This document shows, in pieces, positions 7,305-17,195 of a stretch of DNA of 25,458 nucleotides (position 1 is the first letter of the stretch; each line of letters opens with the position of its first letter). The DNA is taken from the NCBI GenBank assembly GCA_001017865.1, contig LATQ01000331.1:1-25458 (forward strand). Reading direction: 5' to 3'. Under the pieces are notes generated by a model. The model searched no databases, was not told where the DNA came from, and worked only from the letters and a program-made list of their open reading frames with translations. Made by a program: the position numbers and the translations under genes. Origin of the DNA: Rhodococcus sp. IITR03 (lineage in GTDB: Bacteria > Actinomycetota > Actinomycetes > Mycobacteriales > Mycobacteriaceae).

Positions 7305-8893
7305 ATGACGGCATCGGCCGCCGATCCGACCCAGCTCGAACTCACCCCCGCCGCGCACGCTCGGCACACCCCCGACGTGCCGGCGATCGTCATGGGACGG
7401 GGCGAGGTGGTCACCTACCGGGAACTCGACGACCGATCCGCGCGACTCGCGACCTACCTGCGCGATCGAGGACTGACACCCGGCGACCACATCGCCATCC
7501 TCATGGAGAACTCCCGCGCCTTCCTCGAAGTCGCCTGGGCCGCCCAGCGCTCGGGCCTGTACTACACCGCGATCAACCGGCATCTGCGCCAGTCGGAGGT
7601 CCAGTACATCCTCGACGACGCCGGGGCGGCCGCACTGATCACCTCGGAGTCGATGACCGATGTCGTCGACGGACTCGAACTGTCGGCCGCCCACATCCGG
7701 GTGTGCACCGACGGCACTCTCCCCGGTTTCGACGATTACACCGCGATCCTCGCCGGTCACGACCCGCTCCCGATCGACGAGTCCGTCGAAGGCCGCGAGA
7801 TGCTGTACTCGTCGGGAACCACCGGTCGCCCCAAGGGAGTTCGCAAACCCCTGCCCGGCACCTCGTTCGGTGATCCCACCGCCCCGCCGGTGCTGATCGC
7901 ACAGGGCGTCGCGGCGCGCGGCATCGGACCGGGCAGCGTCTACCTGTCCCCCGCCCCGCTGTATCACGGCTCTCCCCTGGTGTTCTGCATGTCGGCGCAG
8001 CGTCTCGGCGCGACTGTCGTGGTGATGGAACGGTTCGATCCGCTGCACTGCCTGGAACTGATCGAACGGCACCGCGTCACCTACGCGCAGTTCGTACCGA
8101 CCATGTTCGTGCGCATGCTCAAACTCTCCGACGACGAGCGAACACGCTACGACCTGTCGTCGCTGCAGGAGGTCACGCACGGCGCGGCGCCGTGCCCGGT
8201 CTCGGTGAAACACCGGATGATCGAGTGGTTGGGTCCGATCGTGCACGAATACTATTCGGGCACCGAGGATGTCGGCGCCAGCCAGATCTCGGCGACGGAG
8301 TGGCTCGCGCATCCCGGCTCCGTCGGCCGGCCCATGCAGGAATGCCACATCGTCGGCGAGGACGGCGAGGAACTACCGCCCGGGGAGATCGGCGTCGTGT
8401 ACTTCGCGGGCGGTCGGCCGTTCGAGTACCACAACGATCCGGAGAAGACCGCCGGTATCACCCACCCCAACGGTTGGCGCACGCTCGGCGACATGGGTTA
8501 TCTGGACGACGACGGTTACCTCTACCTCACCGATCGCCAGGCTTTGATGATCATCTCGGGCGGGGTCAACATCTACCGCAGGAGGCCGAGGACGTGCTCA
8601 TCGGGCACCCCGCCGTCCTCGACGTCGCCGTCATCGGGGTCCCCGACGAGGACATGGGTGAGGCGGTGAAGGCGGTCGTGCAACTCGTCGATCCCGATGC
8701 CGCCTCCGACACGCTCGCCGACGAGCTGCTCACCCACTGCCGACGCGAACTCGCCACCTACAAGTGCCCGACCAGCGTGGACTTCGTGCCAGACCTGCCG
8801 CGCGACCCGAACGGCAAACTCTACAAACGCCACATCCGCGAGCAGTACTGGGACGACCACGGCCCGACCCGCACCAGACTCGTCCGGGGCTGA
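7305..8893 (+). CDS. AMP-binding acyl-CoA synthetase (fatty-acid/carboxylate-CoA ligase)
   Basis: ATG 7305 follows GGAGG at 7295-7299, and the stop is TGA 8891-8893, about 530 codons. One base is missing near 8577, where GGVNIY should continue PQEAEDVLIGHPAV. ANL-superfamily motifs are in order: MLYSSGTTGRPKGVRKP (phosphate-binding loop, about residue 165), YYSGTEDVG (about 320), GWRTLGDMGYLDDDGYLYL with the ATP-ribose Asp (about 390-405), and the C-terminal lysine in RDPNGKLYKRHIR. The enzyme converts a carboxylic acid, ATP and CoA to acyl-CoA, AMP and pyrophosphate. It resembles the FadD13/FadD3-like group, but the substrate cannot be read off. As first gene of the catabolic cluster it probably activates an acid substrate or intermediate. 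Confidence 0.85.
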
Positions 8894-8901
8894 TCGAGAC
8901 C

Positions 8902-8943
8902 GATGTTGTTCGCGAGATCCGGTGGGAAATCGCAAACAACATC
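8902..8943 (+). terminator. Possible stem-loop after acyl-CoA ligase
   Basis: A perfect 9-bp inverted repeat, GATGTTGTT (8902-8910) and AACAACATC (8935-8943), separated by 24 bp, begins 9 bp after the ligase stop codon. It lacks a following T-run, and the loop is long. It may be a weak terminator, an mRNA 3' structure or a regulator site for the downstream SDR. The remaining 155 bp to the SDR start hold a 6-bp dyad (ACAGGA-CTCGA-TCCTGT, 9045-9061) and nothing else I recognise. Confidence 0.3.
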
Positions 8944-9098
8944 AACCTCGAATCGTTGCACGGAGCACTTTCGTTGTTCCGCTCTCCAATCGTCGTCACA
9001 GTTCTCTCACCATCGGGACCCTCGCGTTCGTAGCGTCTGGCGGCACAGGACTCGATCCTGTTCCTCCACCCGACTCCACGGACAGAAACGAGAGAACG

Positions 9099-9849
9099 AT
9101 GTCGTTGAACGGAAAGATCGCAATCGTCACGGGCGCCGCACAGGGTATCGGTGAGGCCACCGCCAAGCGTCTCGCCGGCGAAGGCGCCACCGTCGTCGTA
9201 GCAGACATCCAGGATTCGACCCGCACCCTCGACACGATCCTGAAACTCGGCGGTAAGGCCGAAGCCCACCATCTCGACGTGCGGCTCAAGGACAACTGGG
9301 CGAACGTCGTCCGCGAGGTCGTCGAGCGCCACGGCCGCGTCGACCTGCTCGCCAACGTCGCGGGCGTGGTCAACATGCTCAGCGAGGACAGCGTCGTCGG
9401 ACTCACCGAAGAGGCGTGGGACCACGTCGTCGGCACCGATCTCAAGGGCGTGTGGCTCGGCATGCAGGCCGTAATTCCCCACATGATCGAACGCGGCGGC
9501 GGACGGATCGTGAACATCGCGTCCATGGCCGCGCTCCGCGGACTGCCGAACCTGGCGTCCTATTCCGCCGCGAAGGGCGGGGTGGTCTCGCTGACCAAGC
9601 AGGCGGCCTTCGAGTACGGCGAGAAGAACATCCTCATCAACGCGATCTGCCGGGCACGATCGACACCCCGATTCTCGCCGACATCACCGACGAGATGCGG
9701 CAGGCCAACGCAAACGCCATATCGTGCGACGTCTCGGCGAACCCACGGAGATCGCATCGATGGTCGCGTATCTCATGCGTGAGGGTAGTTTCCTCACCGG
9801 CGAGATCTACCCCGTCGACGGCGGATGGGCGGCGAAGGGCAACTTCTGA
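9099..9849 (+). CDS. SDR-family NAD(P)-dependent oxidoreductase (first copy)
   Basis: ATG 9099 to TGA 9847-9849, about 251 codons, typical for a classical short-chain dehydrogenase. Two frame changes (near 9652 and 9720) each fit one lost base. Motifs are the cofactor loop TGAAQGIGEA (residues 12-21), HHLDVRL, LANVAGV (NAG-like), NIASMAA with the catalytic Ser, YSAAKGG with catalytic Tyr/Lys, and after repair CPGTIDTPIL and the C-terminal GEIYPVDGGWAAKG. Asp in VVADI at the end of beta-2 suggests preference for NAD(H). It probably interconverts an alcohol and a ketone in the pathway. It stands 205 bp after the ligase. Confidence 0.85.
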
Positions 9850-9850
9850 T

Positions 9851-9872
9851 CCTTTGGATCCGCCCACAAAGG
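9851..9872. promoter_or_regulatory. Dyad CCTTTG-N10-CAAAGG overlapping a degenerate TTGT/ACAA-type site
   Basis: A 6-bp inverted repeat lies immediately after the SDR stop codon. Inside it, 9854-9869 matches the 16-bp palindrome family seen elsewhere in one half only: the right half CCACAA is perfect, while the left half TTGGAT departs at two positions. It lies 99 bp upstream of the LLM oxidoreductase start, close to the 102 bp seen for the perfect site at 12600. It could equally be a small 3' hairpin of the SDR transcript. Confidence 0.25.
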
Positions 9873-9968
9873 CGGCGGCACGGAGCGCTTCACCGTGCAG
9901 CCTCGGCAAGGCATCGTGTGATCCACGACATACCCGAAGCCCGCCGACGAAGCTCGAGGAGATGCGCC

Positions 9969-11008
9969 GTGAACGATGAGAACTGCACGTTCGGCCTGTG
10001 GTACGACTTCCGCAACCCGGAACGGTGGCCGCGGACGTTCACCGACTTCTATGCCCAGACCCTCGAACAAATCACCTGGCCGAGGCCCGGGGCATCGAAT
10101 CGGTCTGGTTGACGGAGCACCACTTCATGGCCGACGGCTACACCCCGTCGCCGTTCGTGCTCGCCGCAGCAATCGGAGCACGCACCCGTTCGCTGCGCAT
10201 CGGCACGAATCTCATCGTCTCGCCGCTACACAATCCCATCCGCCTCGCGGAGGACGCCGCGACCCTCTCGCTGCTCACCGCGGGTCGCTTCGATCTGGGG
10301 GTCGGGCAGGGCTACTGGAAGCCGGAATTCGCCGCCTTCGGGCAGAACTTGCGCAACCGCCCGAGTCTGCTCGAGGAGGGTCTCGATCTCATCCGTCGCG
10401 CCTGGTCGGGTGAGTGCGGCGAATTCCATGGCAAGCGCTACGACTTCCCCGCCCTGCCCGTCACCCCGCGACCCGAATCCACCCCGCAACTGCTCGTCGG
10501 AGCAATGGCCGAACCGGCGATCGAACGGGCCGCTCGGATTGCCGACGGTTATCTCAGCACCCAGAACGCCCACCATGAGATGTATCTGGACGCCCTCGAT
10601 CGTGTCGGTCGTTCACGCGAGGACGGCCGGATCTATGCCGGCCAATGGGCGGTGATCGCCGACGATCCCGAACGCGAATGGGCACGCATCGGCGAGCACG
10701 CGCTGTACCAGATCAACGGGTACATCGAGATGGGCGCGTTCGGTCCGCCGGACGCCGTCCCGACTTTCACGACTCCCCAGGACCTGCTCGACGCGGGCTC
10801 GTTCACCCTGTGGGACGCCGACATCGCGGTCTCCGAACTGACCACGATGCTCGTGGCACGCCCGCAGATCAAGGACGTTCATTTCTGGGCGCAACTGCCG
10901 GGCGAATCCGTCGACAGCGGCTCGGCACGTATCGAACTGCTCACCTCCAAGGTGATCCCACAGGTACGCGCGGCGGTCGCCGCCGCCCGACAGGAGGTAT
11001 CCGCATGA
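9969..11008 (+). CDS. LLM-class (luciferase-like) flavin-dependent oxidoreductase, first copy
   Basis: GTG 9969 (V-NDENCTFGLWYDFRNPERW) has a GAGGAG 8 bp upstream, and the stop TGA 11006-11008 overlaps the next ATG. One base is missing near 10075 (QIT to LAEARGIESVWL). The bacterial-luciferase TIM-barrel family is recognised by SVWLTEHHFMADGYTPSP, LRIGTNLIVSPLHNPIRLAED, LTAGRFDLGVGQGYW and the late ARIADGYLST. Length is about 347 residues. Members use FMNH2 or F420H2; two-component monooxygenases of this fold (type II Baeyer-Villiger, sulphonate and nitrilotriacetate monooxygenases) need a separate flavin reductase, and one is encoded at 17196. The TEHH segment lies near the flavin in this fold. 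The reaction is inferred, not shown. Confidence 0.85.
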
Positions 11009-12643
11009 CCCCGGCGCCGACCACCGGCTCCACCACTCCCCTCGTGATCACCGATTTCCTCTACCGGGCGCGAGATCTGTTCTCCGCGAAGACCATCACC
11101 CAATACCAGGGCGGCGCGAAGGTCTTCGAATATACCTACGGCGAGTACGCCGACCGCGTGCTGCGGCTCGCAGCGGCGCTCGTGGACCTCGGCGTGCGTC
11201 CCGGTGATCGGGTCGCCACCCTCGCGTGGAACCACTACCGTCATCTCGAGCTGTACATGGCGGTTCCGTTGGCCGGCGCTGTTCTCCACACCGTCAATCT
11301 GCGGCTCGAATCCGACGAGATCGCCTACATCGTCGACCACGCCGACGACCGCGTCGTCTTCGTCGACTCCTCCTGCTTCCCCTGCTCGACGCGACGCGCG
11401 CGCAACGTCCCCACATGCCCGTGTTCACCACCGACGGGGACGGCAATGGCCTGCCGAACCTGGACGCGCTCGCCGCAGCCGTCGCCCCACTCTCCGAGCC
11501 GGTGCCACGGGACGAGAACGACCTTGCCGCACTGTGTTACACCTCGGGCACCACAGGATCACCGAAGGGCGTCGGGTATTCGCATCGGGGCCTGTACCTG
11601 CACACCTTCACGGCCTGCCTTGCCGACGGCCACGCGATCAGCGAACGCGACACAGTCTGCCACGTGGTGCCGATGTTCCACGCCAACGCATGGGGTATCC
11701 CCTTCGCCGCCCTGATGACCGGCGCGAACCAGGTGCTTCCCGGCGAGCATCCGGTTGTGCCCGACATCGCCACCATCCTCGCCGAGCAACAGGTCACCTA
11801 CACCGGCATGGTGCCGACGGTCGCCGTAGACCTCGTGCGACACGCGGTGTCCTCGGGCATCGATCTGACGTGCCTGCGCGCACTCGTCCTCGGTGGGTGG
11901 TCGACCCCGACCCCGGAGCTGGTGCGCAGCATCGAGGAAGACCTCGATGTGCGCGCCTATCAGGCTGGGGCATGACCGAGCTCTCGCCGATGGGTACCTT
12001 CGCCCGACCGCCACGAACCGCCGACGACGACCCGCAACTGCGATATTCCTACATCCGCAGGCAGGGACGGCTGCTCCCGGGACTGCGGTGGAAGCTCGTC
12101 GACGACGAGGGCACTGTAGTTCCCCACAACGGCATCGACCGCGGCGAACTGCTCATGCGGGGACCGTGGGTGGCCGAAAACTACTTCCGCGACGAGCACC
12201 CGGAGGCGTTCGTCGACGGCTGGCTGCGCACCGGCGACATCGCCACGATCGATCCCGAAGGCTATCTGACCATCGTCGATCGGGCGAAGGACCTGATCAA
12301 GAGCGGCGGTGAGTGGATCAGCTCGCTCGCCCTCGAACAGGCACTGACCACCATCACAGGTGTGGCCGAAGCCGCGGTGATCGCGGTGCCGCACGAACGC
12401 TGGCAGGAACGTCCCCTGGCTTTCGTGTGCCCCACCGAGGGAACCATGCTCGCTCCGGATGCCGTAGCCGACGCGCTCGCCGCGATCGTGCCGCGGTGGT
12501 GGCTGCCCGAGCGCATCGTCGTGGTCGACGACCTGCCCCGCACCAGCGTCGGCAAACTCGACAAGAAACGCCTGCGCAGCACCGTCCGAGACCGGTTGTT
12601 TGTGGATACCCACAACAGCTCGACCGCAGGTTCGCCCGGGTGA
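11005..12643 (+). CDS. AMP-binding long/medium-chain acyl-CoA synthetase, second copy
   Basis: ATG 11005 overlaps the preceding stop (ATGA), with GGAGG at 10993-10997, so it is translationally coupled to the LLM gene. The stop is TGA 12641-12643, about 547 codons. Bases are missing near 11379 (VDSS-LLPLLDATRA) and 11967 (YQA-WGMTELSP). Motifs are LCYTSGTTGSPKGVGYSHRG, VVPMFHANAWG, the repaired WGMTELSPMG, WLRTGDIATIDPEGYLTIVD, RAKDLIKSGGEWIS (the hinge region) and LPRTSVGKLDKKRLR with the catalytic Lys. It resembles FadD-type ligases for medium or branched acids and is clearly different from the ligase at 7305, so the pathway needs two distinct CoA-activation steps or handles two acids. Its 3' end contains the palindrome at 12600. 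Confidence 0.88.
12600..12615. promoter_or_regulatory. 16-bp palindrome TTGTGGATACCCACAA (site D)
   Basis: A perfect 6-bp dyad (TTGTGG / CCACAA) around a 4-bp centre, within the last codons of the second ligase and 102 bp upstream of the second LLM gene. It is one of four sites of the form TTGTRR-N4-YYACAA; the others are at 15422, 18949 and 20913. It is a candidate operator for the local PucR-type regulator. Confidence 0.55.
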
Positions 12644-12717
12644 GGCCGCCCTCGCTCTAGCGTCGGGTCCACCGGCCCACCGATCCGGGGGCATCCGTCG
12701 TCCCGAGGAGGAACACC

Positions 12718-13889
12718 GTGAAGTTCGGGATCTTCTACGTCCTCGAATGCCCCGACCACGACTTCGCGCGGGCCTACCGCGAGATGCTCGACCAGATCGC
12801 CTACGCCGAGAAGCTCGGTTTCGACGAGGTGTGGCTGGCCGAGCATCACGGAACCGATTACGGCTCGATGCCGTCGCCACAGGTCGCGGCGGCGGCCATC
12901 GCAGCTCGCACCGAGCGGATGCGCATCGGTATCGCCGTGAGCAACCTGACCTTCGACTGGCCGGTCCGCATCGCCGAGGACTACGCGATGGTCGACGTCC
13001 TGTCCGGCGGCCGCCTCGACTTCGGGGTCGGTCGTGGTTACCAGCCGCAGGAGTTCCACAACATGGGCGTGGGACATCTGCAGAGCGAGAGCCGCGAGCG
13101 GTTCGTCGAAGCCTGGAGATCGTGCGAGGCCTGTGGAGCAAGCCGGTCGGAGCACCGTTCTCCCATCACGGTAAGCACTTCGACCTCGTCGATATCGACT
13201 GCCGGCCTGCGCCCGTCCAGCAACCCACTCCGCCGATCTATATCGCGTCCATCAGTCCCGAAACCCTGGATCTGGCTGCCGACCAGGGTTACAACATGCT
13301 CGTCACGCCCACGCTCATGACGATGCCCGAGCTCAACACCTTCGTCGTCGACGCCAAACGGCGGCTGCGCGATCTGGGTCGCGACATCCTCGACCTCGAC
13401 TTCCCCATGAACTGGCAGATTCACCTCGCCGACACCGAGGACGCGGCGGTCGAGAACGCACACGACGCCCTGACCTGGTATTTCGACGCTGCGCTCACCG
13501 CGGTGCCGCAGGGACCGGACGTGCCGGCCACCTACGAACGCTACGCCCAGCTCGTCACCGCCAGCGAGGAGGCCGGGGGCATGACCGTCGACGGCCTGCG
13601 CGAAGGCGGCGTGGTCTACGTCGGCGAGCCCGACGGATTGATCCGCCAGATCGAGACCCTGCACGACGAGACCGGTCTGCAGCACCTCATCTGCTGGATG
13701 CGCTTCGGCGGACTCGAACACGAAAAGGTCATGCGCTCGCTGGAACTGTTCGCCGAACACGTCATCCCGCATTTCCGCGGACGCGAACCCGTCGTCCCCC
13801 GCGCGCTGCGCGAATCCGACTCGCACACTGCGACATCCGTACCCGAAATCCATACCTACCCCACTTCCCCACTCGCACAGGAGGACACC
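12718..13889 (+). CDS. LLM-class flavin-dependent oxidoreductase, second copy; no stop before next gene
   Basis: The start is GTG 12718 (V-KFGIFYVLECPDHDFARAY) behind GAGGAGGAA (about 12705-12713). One base is missing near 13116, where FVEAWRS should pass into LEIVRGLWSKPVGAPFSHHG. Fold markers are GFDEVWLAEHHGTDYGSMPSP, TERMRIGIAVSNLTFDWPVRIAEDY, LSGGRLDFGVGRGYQ, PPIYIASISPETLDLAADQG and the C-terminal HLICWMRFGGLEHEKVMRSL. After the natural-looking end (AEHVIPHFRG, about 13780) the frame continues without a stop into the alpha/beta hydrolase. I end the gene where the hydrolase begins. Either a stop has been lost by a base error or the two are fused. About 365 residues precede the linker, normal for the family. 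Confidence 0.8.
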
Positions 13890-14686
13890 ATGGGATTTCT
13901 GCCCGTCGAGAACGACCGCAGCATCTACTTCGAACATCACCGCGGTGACGGACGGCCGATCGTCCTGATCCACGGCTGGGGTGCCACCACTCGGGCCTGG
14001 GACACGACCCTGCCGGCCCTGCGCGCCAACGGCAACGAGGTCGTAACCGTCGACCTGCGTTGCTGCGGACGCTCGGACAAGGACTTCGACGACGTCTCCA
14101 TCGAGGCGCTGGCGTCGGACATCGTGCGCCTGGTCGATCATCTCGATCTCGACCGGCCGGTGATCAACGGATGGTCGCTCGGCGGGGCGGTTGCCACCGC
14201 GGCGGTCGCCCAGCTCGGCGAACGGGCGTCTGCGCTGGTCCTGACCGGTGGCGCCTCTCCCCGCTACACCGCCACCGACGCCTGGCCGCACGGCGCAGCG
14301 TCGCCGATGTCGAAGGCGTCCTGGCGTCGGCTGCCGCCAACCGCGCCGAGACCTTCCGCGGCGTTGCTGCGGCGGTGTGCGCCGAGAATCCGGGCGAGGC
14401 CGTGCTCGATTCGATCTGGGACATGTTCATGGCCATGGGCCCCGCGGGACGACTCGCTGCGGGATCTGGCCACGATCGATCTGCGCAAGGAGATCGCCTC
14501 CCTCGAGGTGCCCATCCTGTTGCTGCACGGCCGGGCCGACAACTTCGTTCCGTTCTCCGCGGCCGAAGCCGTACCTGCGCTCAACCCGCGAGCCGAGGTC
14601 GTGGAATTCACGTCCAGCGGCACGCGCCCTTCCTCGAGGAGCGCGACCGCTACCTCGCCGAGTTGACGGGATTCCTGAACCGATGA
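13890..14686 (+). CDS. Alpha/beta hydrolase (lactonase/esterase-like)
   Basis: ATG 13890 follows CAGGAGG (13878-13884), a strong ribosome binding site, so independent initiation is likely although the frame is open from the LLM gene. The stop TGA 14684-14686 overlaps the next ATG. Length is about 265 residues. Frame changes occur near 14297 (one lost base), 14442 (one extra C in a CCCC run) and 14622 (one lost base). The catalytic set is complete after repair: oxyanion loop IHGWGATT, nucleophile NGWSLGGA (Ser about 94), acid LLHGRADNFVP, and His in SSGHAPFLEE. It should cleave an ester, lactone or C-C bond. Next to luciferase-like monooxygenases, hydrolysis of a Baeyer-Villiger lactone or ester is the natural guess. 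Confidence 0.82.
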
Positions 14687-15410
14687 GCGACTCGAAGAAT
14701 TGGCTGGTCACCGGTGGTTCGCGCGGCATCGGCCGCGCCGTCGTCGAGGCTGCCACCGCTCGCGGGGACCGCGTCGCGGTGTTCGCTCGCAAACCGGCCA
14801 CCGAGCAGTGGACCCATCCCGATCGGGTGGTCGAAATCCATACCGATATCGGCGATTCGGCCTCGGTCGGCAGTGGGGTGGCCGAGGTGTTCGACCGGTT
14901 CGGTTCGCTTGACGTCGTGGTCAACGCCGCGGGCGTGCACCGCGGCGGACGGATCGGCGATCTGTCCCGGCAGCACTGGGACGAGGTGATCGCGACCAAC
15001 CTGACAGGGGCGTTCGAACTCGCGCGTACGGTGGTGCCGCGACTCGACGCCGGCCGGCGCCGCACTGATCAATGTCGGTGCGGTGGTGGGTTTCCGGGGT
15101 TTTCCCGGGGATGTAGCCTACGGTGCGGCCAAGCCGGCTGAGCGGGTTGACCCAGGTGCTGGCCGTCGAACTCGCTCCGCGCGACATCCGGGTGAATCTG
15201 GTCATCCCGGGTTTCGTGGATACCGACATGACCTCGGCGCTCACAGGGCGTGCCCGCGAGAAGGTCGTCGCTGCCATTCCCATGGGCCGTACCGGCCGGC
15301 CCGAGGAGATTGCGCAGGTCGTCGTGGGTGTCGCGGATGCGCCCTACATGACGGGCAGCATTGTGGCCACCGATGGCGGGCTGATGAGCTCGTTCAGCTC
15401 GCGTAGTTGA
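14683..15410 (+). CDS. SDR-family oxidoreductase (FabG-like), second copy
   Basis: ATG 14683 overlaps the hydrolase stop (ATGA), and the stop is TGA 15408-15410, about 242 codons. Motifs are WLVTGGSRGIGRAVVEAA (cofactor loop), VFARKP (Arg after beta-2, suggesting NADP(H)), HTDIGD, VVNAAGVH, NLTGAFELA, then after a frame change near 15058 INVGAVVGFRGFPG and YGAAK (catalytic Tyr/Lys), and after another near 15132 LSGLTQVLAVELAPRDIRVN, VIPGFVDTDMT and the C-terminal DGGLMSS. The first change looks like one extra base in GGCCGG and the second like two lost bases. The FabG-like C-terminus suggests a 3-hydroxyacyl or ketone reductase role. Confidence 0.85.
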
Positions 15411-15414
15411 GGTT

Positions 15415-15444
15415 CCGGTCGTTGTAGCGACCTACAACGACCGG
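15415..15444. terminator. Perfect 13-bp inverted repeat, 4-nt loop, after SDR
   Basis: CCGGTCGTTGTAG (15415-15427) pairs perfectly with CTACAACGACCGG (15432-15444) around CGAC, 4 bp after the SDR stop. The stem is strong enough to act as a terminator, though no T-run follows (actinobacterial terminators often lack one). It also encloses site A (15422-15437), so it may serve as operator, terminator or both. Confidence 0.5.
15422..15437. promoter_or_regulatory. 16-bp palindrome TTGTAGCGACCTACAA (site A)
   Basis: A perfect 6-bp dyad TTGTAG / CTACAA with centre CGAC, of the same TTGTRR-N4-YYACAA form as sites at 12600, 18949 and 20913. It lies 118 bp upstream of the NTF2-like ATG at 15556, in the 145-bp gap after the second SDR. 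It is a candidate operator for the NTF2-like and third LLM genes. Confidence 0.55.
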
Positions 15445-15555
15445 AGAACTCGCGTGACCCACACCACAGAAATCCGATTACTCTCGACCCTGGCAGCACA
15501 GAAACTCGTTCCCCCGCTGCAGGATTCGTCCAATTCCCCTCTTCAAGGAGCTCAG

Positions 15556-15981
15556 ATGGACAACGTCGCGAGTGCCGGAAGCCTCGAAGCGGCCAACAAG
15601 AAGCTCATCGCCGAATTCATGGAGGTCTTCTCCACCGGCAACGTCGAAGCGATCCTCGGCTATCTCTCCCCCGACGCGACCTGGTGGGTTGCCGGCACCA
15701 TCGAAGGCATCTCCGGCACCAAGACCAAGGAAGAATTCCGCGCGATGCTCTCGGGGTTGTCGGCGAACACGAAGACCGGCGCGATCGCGCTGACTCCGCT
15801 CGCATGGACCGCCGAGGGCGACCGCGTCGCGGTGGAGACCGAGTCGTATTCGGAGATGAACAACGGCCGCGTCTACAACAACCTCTACCACTTCGTCTTC
15901 GAAGTCCGAGACGGACTGATCCGGTCGGTGAAGGAGTTCCTCGACACCGAACACACCCGGGCCGTCTTCCTCGCACCCTGA
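15556..15981 (+). CDS. NTF2/SnoaL-like protein (ketosteroid-isomerase fold)
   Basis: ATG 15556 has AAGGAG 5 bp upstream (15545-15550), so I prefer it to an upstream in-frame GTG at 15454. It gives 141 residues and reads through cleanly. The cone-shaped NTF2 fold is recognised by ANKKLIAEFMEVFSTGNVEA, LGYLSPDATWWVAGTIEG, TKEEFRAMLSGL, DRVAVETESYSEMNNGRVY and the C-terminal strand VRDGLIRSVKEFLDTEH. Such proteins act as isomerases, dehydratases, hydrolases or small binding subunits. In size it resembles limonene-epoxide hydrolase, but I do not see that enzyme's Arg-x-Asp pair. It sits 54 bp before the third LLM gene and is probably co-transcribed with it. Its exact role is unknown. Confidence 0.85.
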   Translation: MDNVASAGSLEAANKKLIAEFMEVFSTGNVEAILGYLSPDATWWVAGTIEGISGTKTKEEFRAMLSGLSANTKTGAIALTPLAWTAEGDRVAVETESYSEMNNGRVYNNLYHFVFEVRDGLIRSVKEFLDTEHTRAVFLAP

Positions 15982-16035
15982 CCCACACCTCTCCATTCCC
16001 ATCCCGTTCTTTCACCTACACAAGGAGATACGTCC

Positions 16036-17131
16036 ATGGACGTCGGAATGCTGCTGGTCTTCCAGAACTACCACGAGAACGTCAGCGACCAGGAAGTCTT
16101 CACTCGCGAGCTCGACATGGGCGTCGACGCGGAGAAGTACGGCTTCGACGCCGTCTGGTCCGCCGAGCACCACTTCGACGACTACTCGATGTGCCCGGAC
16201 AACATGCAGATCATGTCGTACCTCGCCGCGCGCACCTCGACGGTCAAGCTCGGCACCGGCGCGTGATCCTGCCGTGGAACAACCCGGTGCGCGTCGTCGA
16301 GAAGATGACGATGCTCGACATGATGTCCGGTGGTCGCGCCCTCTACGGCATGGGCCGTGGCCTGGCGAAGATGGAGTACGACGCCTTCGGGATCCCCATG
16401 GACGAGGCCCGCGGACGGTTCATCGAAGGCGCGAAGATCACCATCGAGGGCCTACGCACCGGTGTCGTCGACAACCCGGAAGGCGAGTTCTACCCCCAGT
16501 CACGTGTGGAGATCCGGCCCGCCCCGAACCCGACATACGAGTGGGGTCGCGACCGTCTGTTCGGTGCGGCGATGTCGCCCGATTCTGTGCCCGTCATCGC
16601 CGACCTCGGCGTCCGCATGATGACCTTCATGCAGTTCGAGTTCGAAAAGCACGCCGAGACGATCAATCGCTGGCGCGACCTGTACCGGGAGCGCTGGGGC
16701 ACCGAACCGCTGCCGCCCGTCATCCAGGACTTCGTCATCTGCCACGAGGACGCCGAAGAGGCCCGCCGGCTCGCCTACGAGCACGTCGCCCGCTACTTCC
16801 TTTCGGTTATCAAGCACTACGACTTCGCCGGTGAGCACTGGCGGAACACGAAGGGCTACGAGACGTACCAGGTGGGGGCGGACATGATCCGCGAAGCCGG
16901 CATGGAGCCGCCGCCGACGCCTACGTGGAGGCGAACGTCTACGGCACGCCGGAGCAGATCGTCGAGAAGTACGCGGCCCGGCACGAGAAGATCGGCGACT
17001 TCTTCGCCAACGCCGCGTTCGCATTCGGTGGCCTTCCCATCGAGCAGGCCGAGAAAGCTCTGAAGCTGTACGGCGAAAAGGTCGTTCCCGAGCTGCACAA
17101 GATGAAGGCACCGGTTCCGGCCAACGCCTGA
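16036..17131 (+). CDS. LLM-class flavin-dependent oxidoreductase, third copy
   Basis: ATG 16036 follows AAGGAG (about 16022-16027), and the stop is TGA 17129-17131, about 366 codons. Single bases are missing near 16262 (KLGTGA-VILPWNNPVRVVEK) and 16915 (GMEPP-ADAYVEANVYGTPE). Luciferase-like features are VDAEKYGFDAVWSAEHHFDDY, MDVGMLLVFQ at the N-terminus, LDMMSGGRALYGMGRGLAKMEY and EFYPQSRVEIRPAPNP. The C-terminal part (YGTPEQIVEKYAARHEKIGDF and FGGLPIEQAEKALKLYGEKV) resembles the end of the LLM clade that includes limonene 1,2-monooxygenase-type enzymes, but I cannot assign the substrate. It is followed by a strong hairpin and then by the flavin reductase. Confidence 0.87.
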
Positions 17132-17140
17132 CCCCTGACC

Positions 17141-17172
17141 CGGGCGGTGCCCGAACCCTCGGGCACCGCCCG
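17141..17172 (+). terminator. Strong hairpin terminator after third LLM gene
   Basis: CGGGCGGTGCCCGA (17141-17154) pairs perfectly with TCGGGCACCGCCCG (17159-17172) around a 4-nt loop, 10 bp after the stop codon and followed by TTCGATTC. The 14-bp GC stem is typical of actinobacterial intrinsic terminators. It ends 23 bp before the flavin reductase start and would reduce read-through from the monooxygenase genes. Confidence 0.75.
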
Positions 17173-17195
17173 TTCGATTCCCCTCGGAGGACGAC

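Noticed and set aside
15556..15981. Limonene-1,2-epoxide hydrolase
   Set aside because: Size and fold would fit a terpene pathway, but the Arg-x-Asp and tyrosine/asparagine residues I recall for that enzyme are not visible, so only the NTF2/SnoaL-like fold is claimed.
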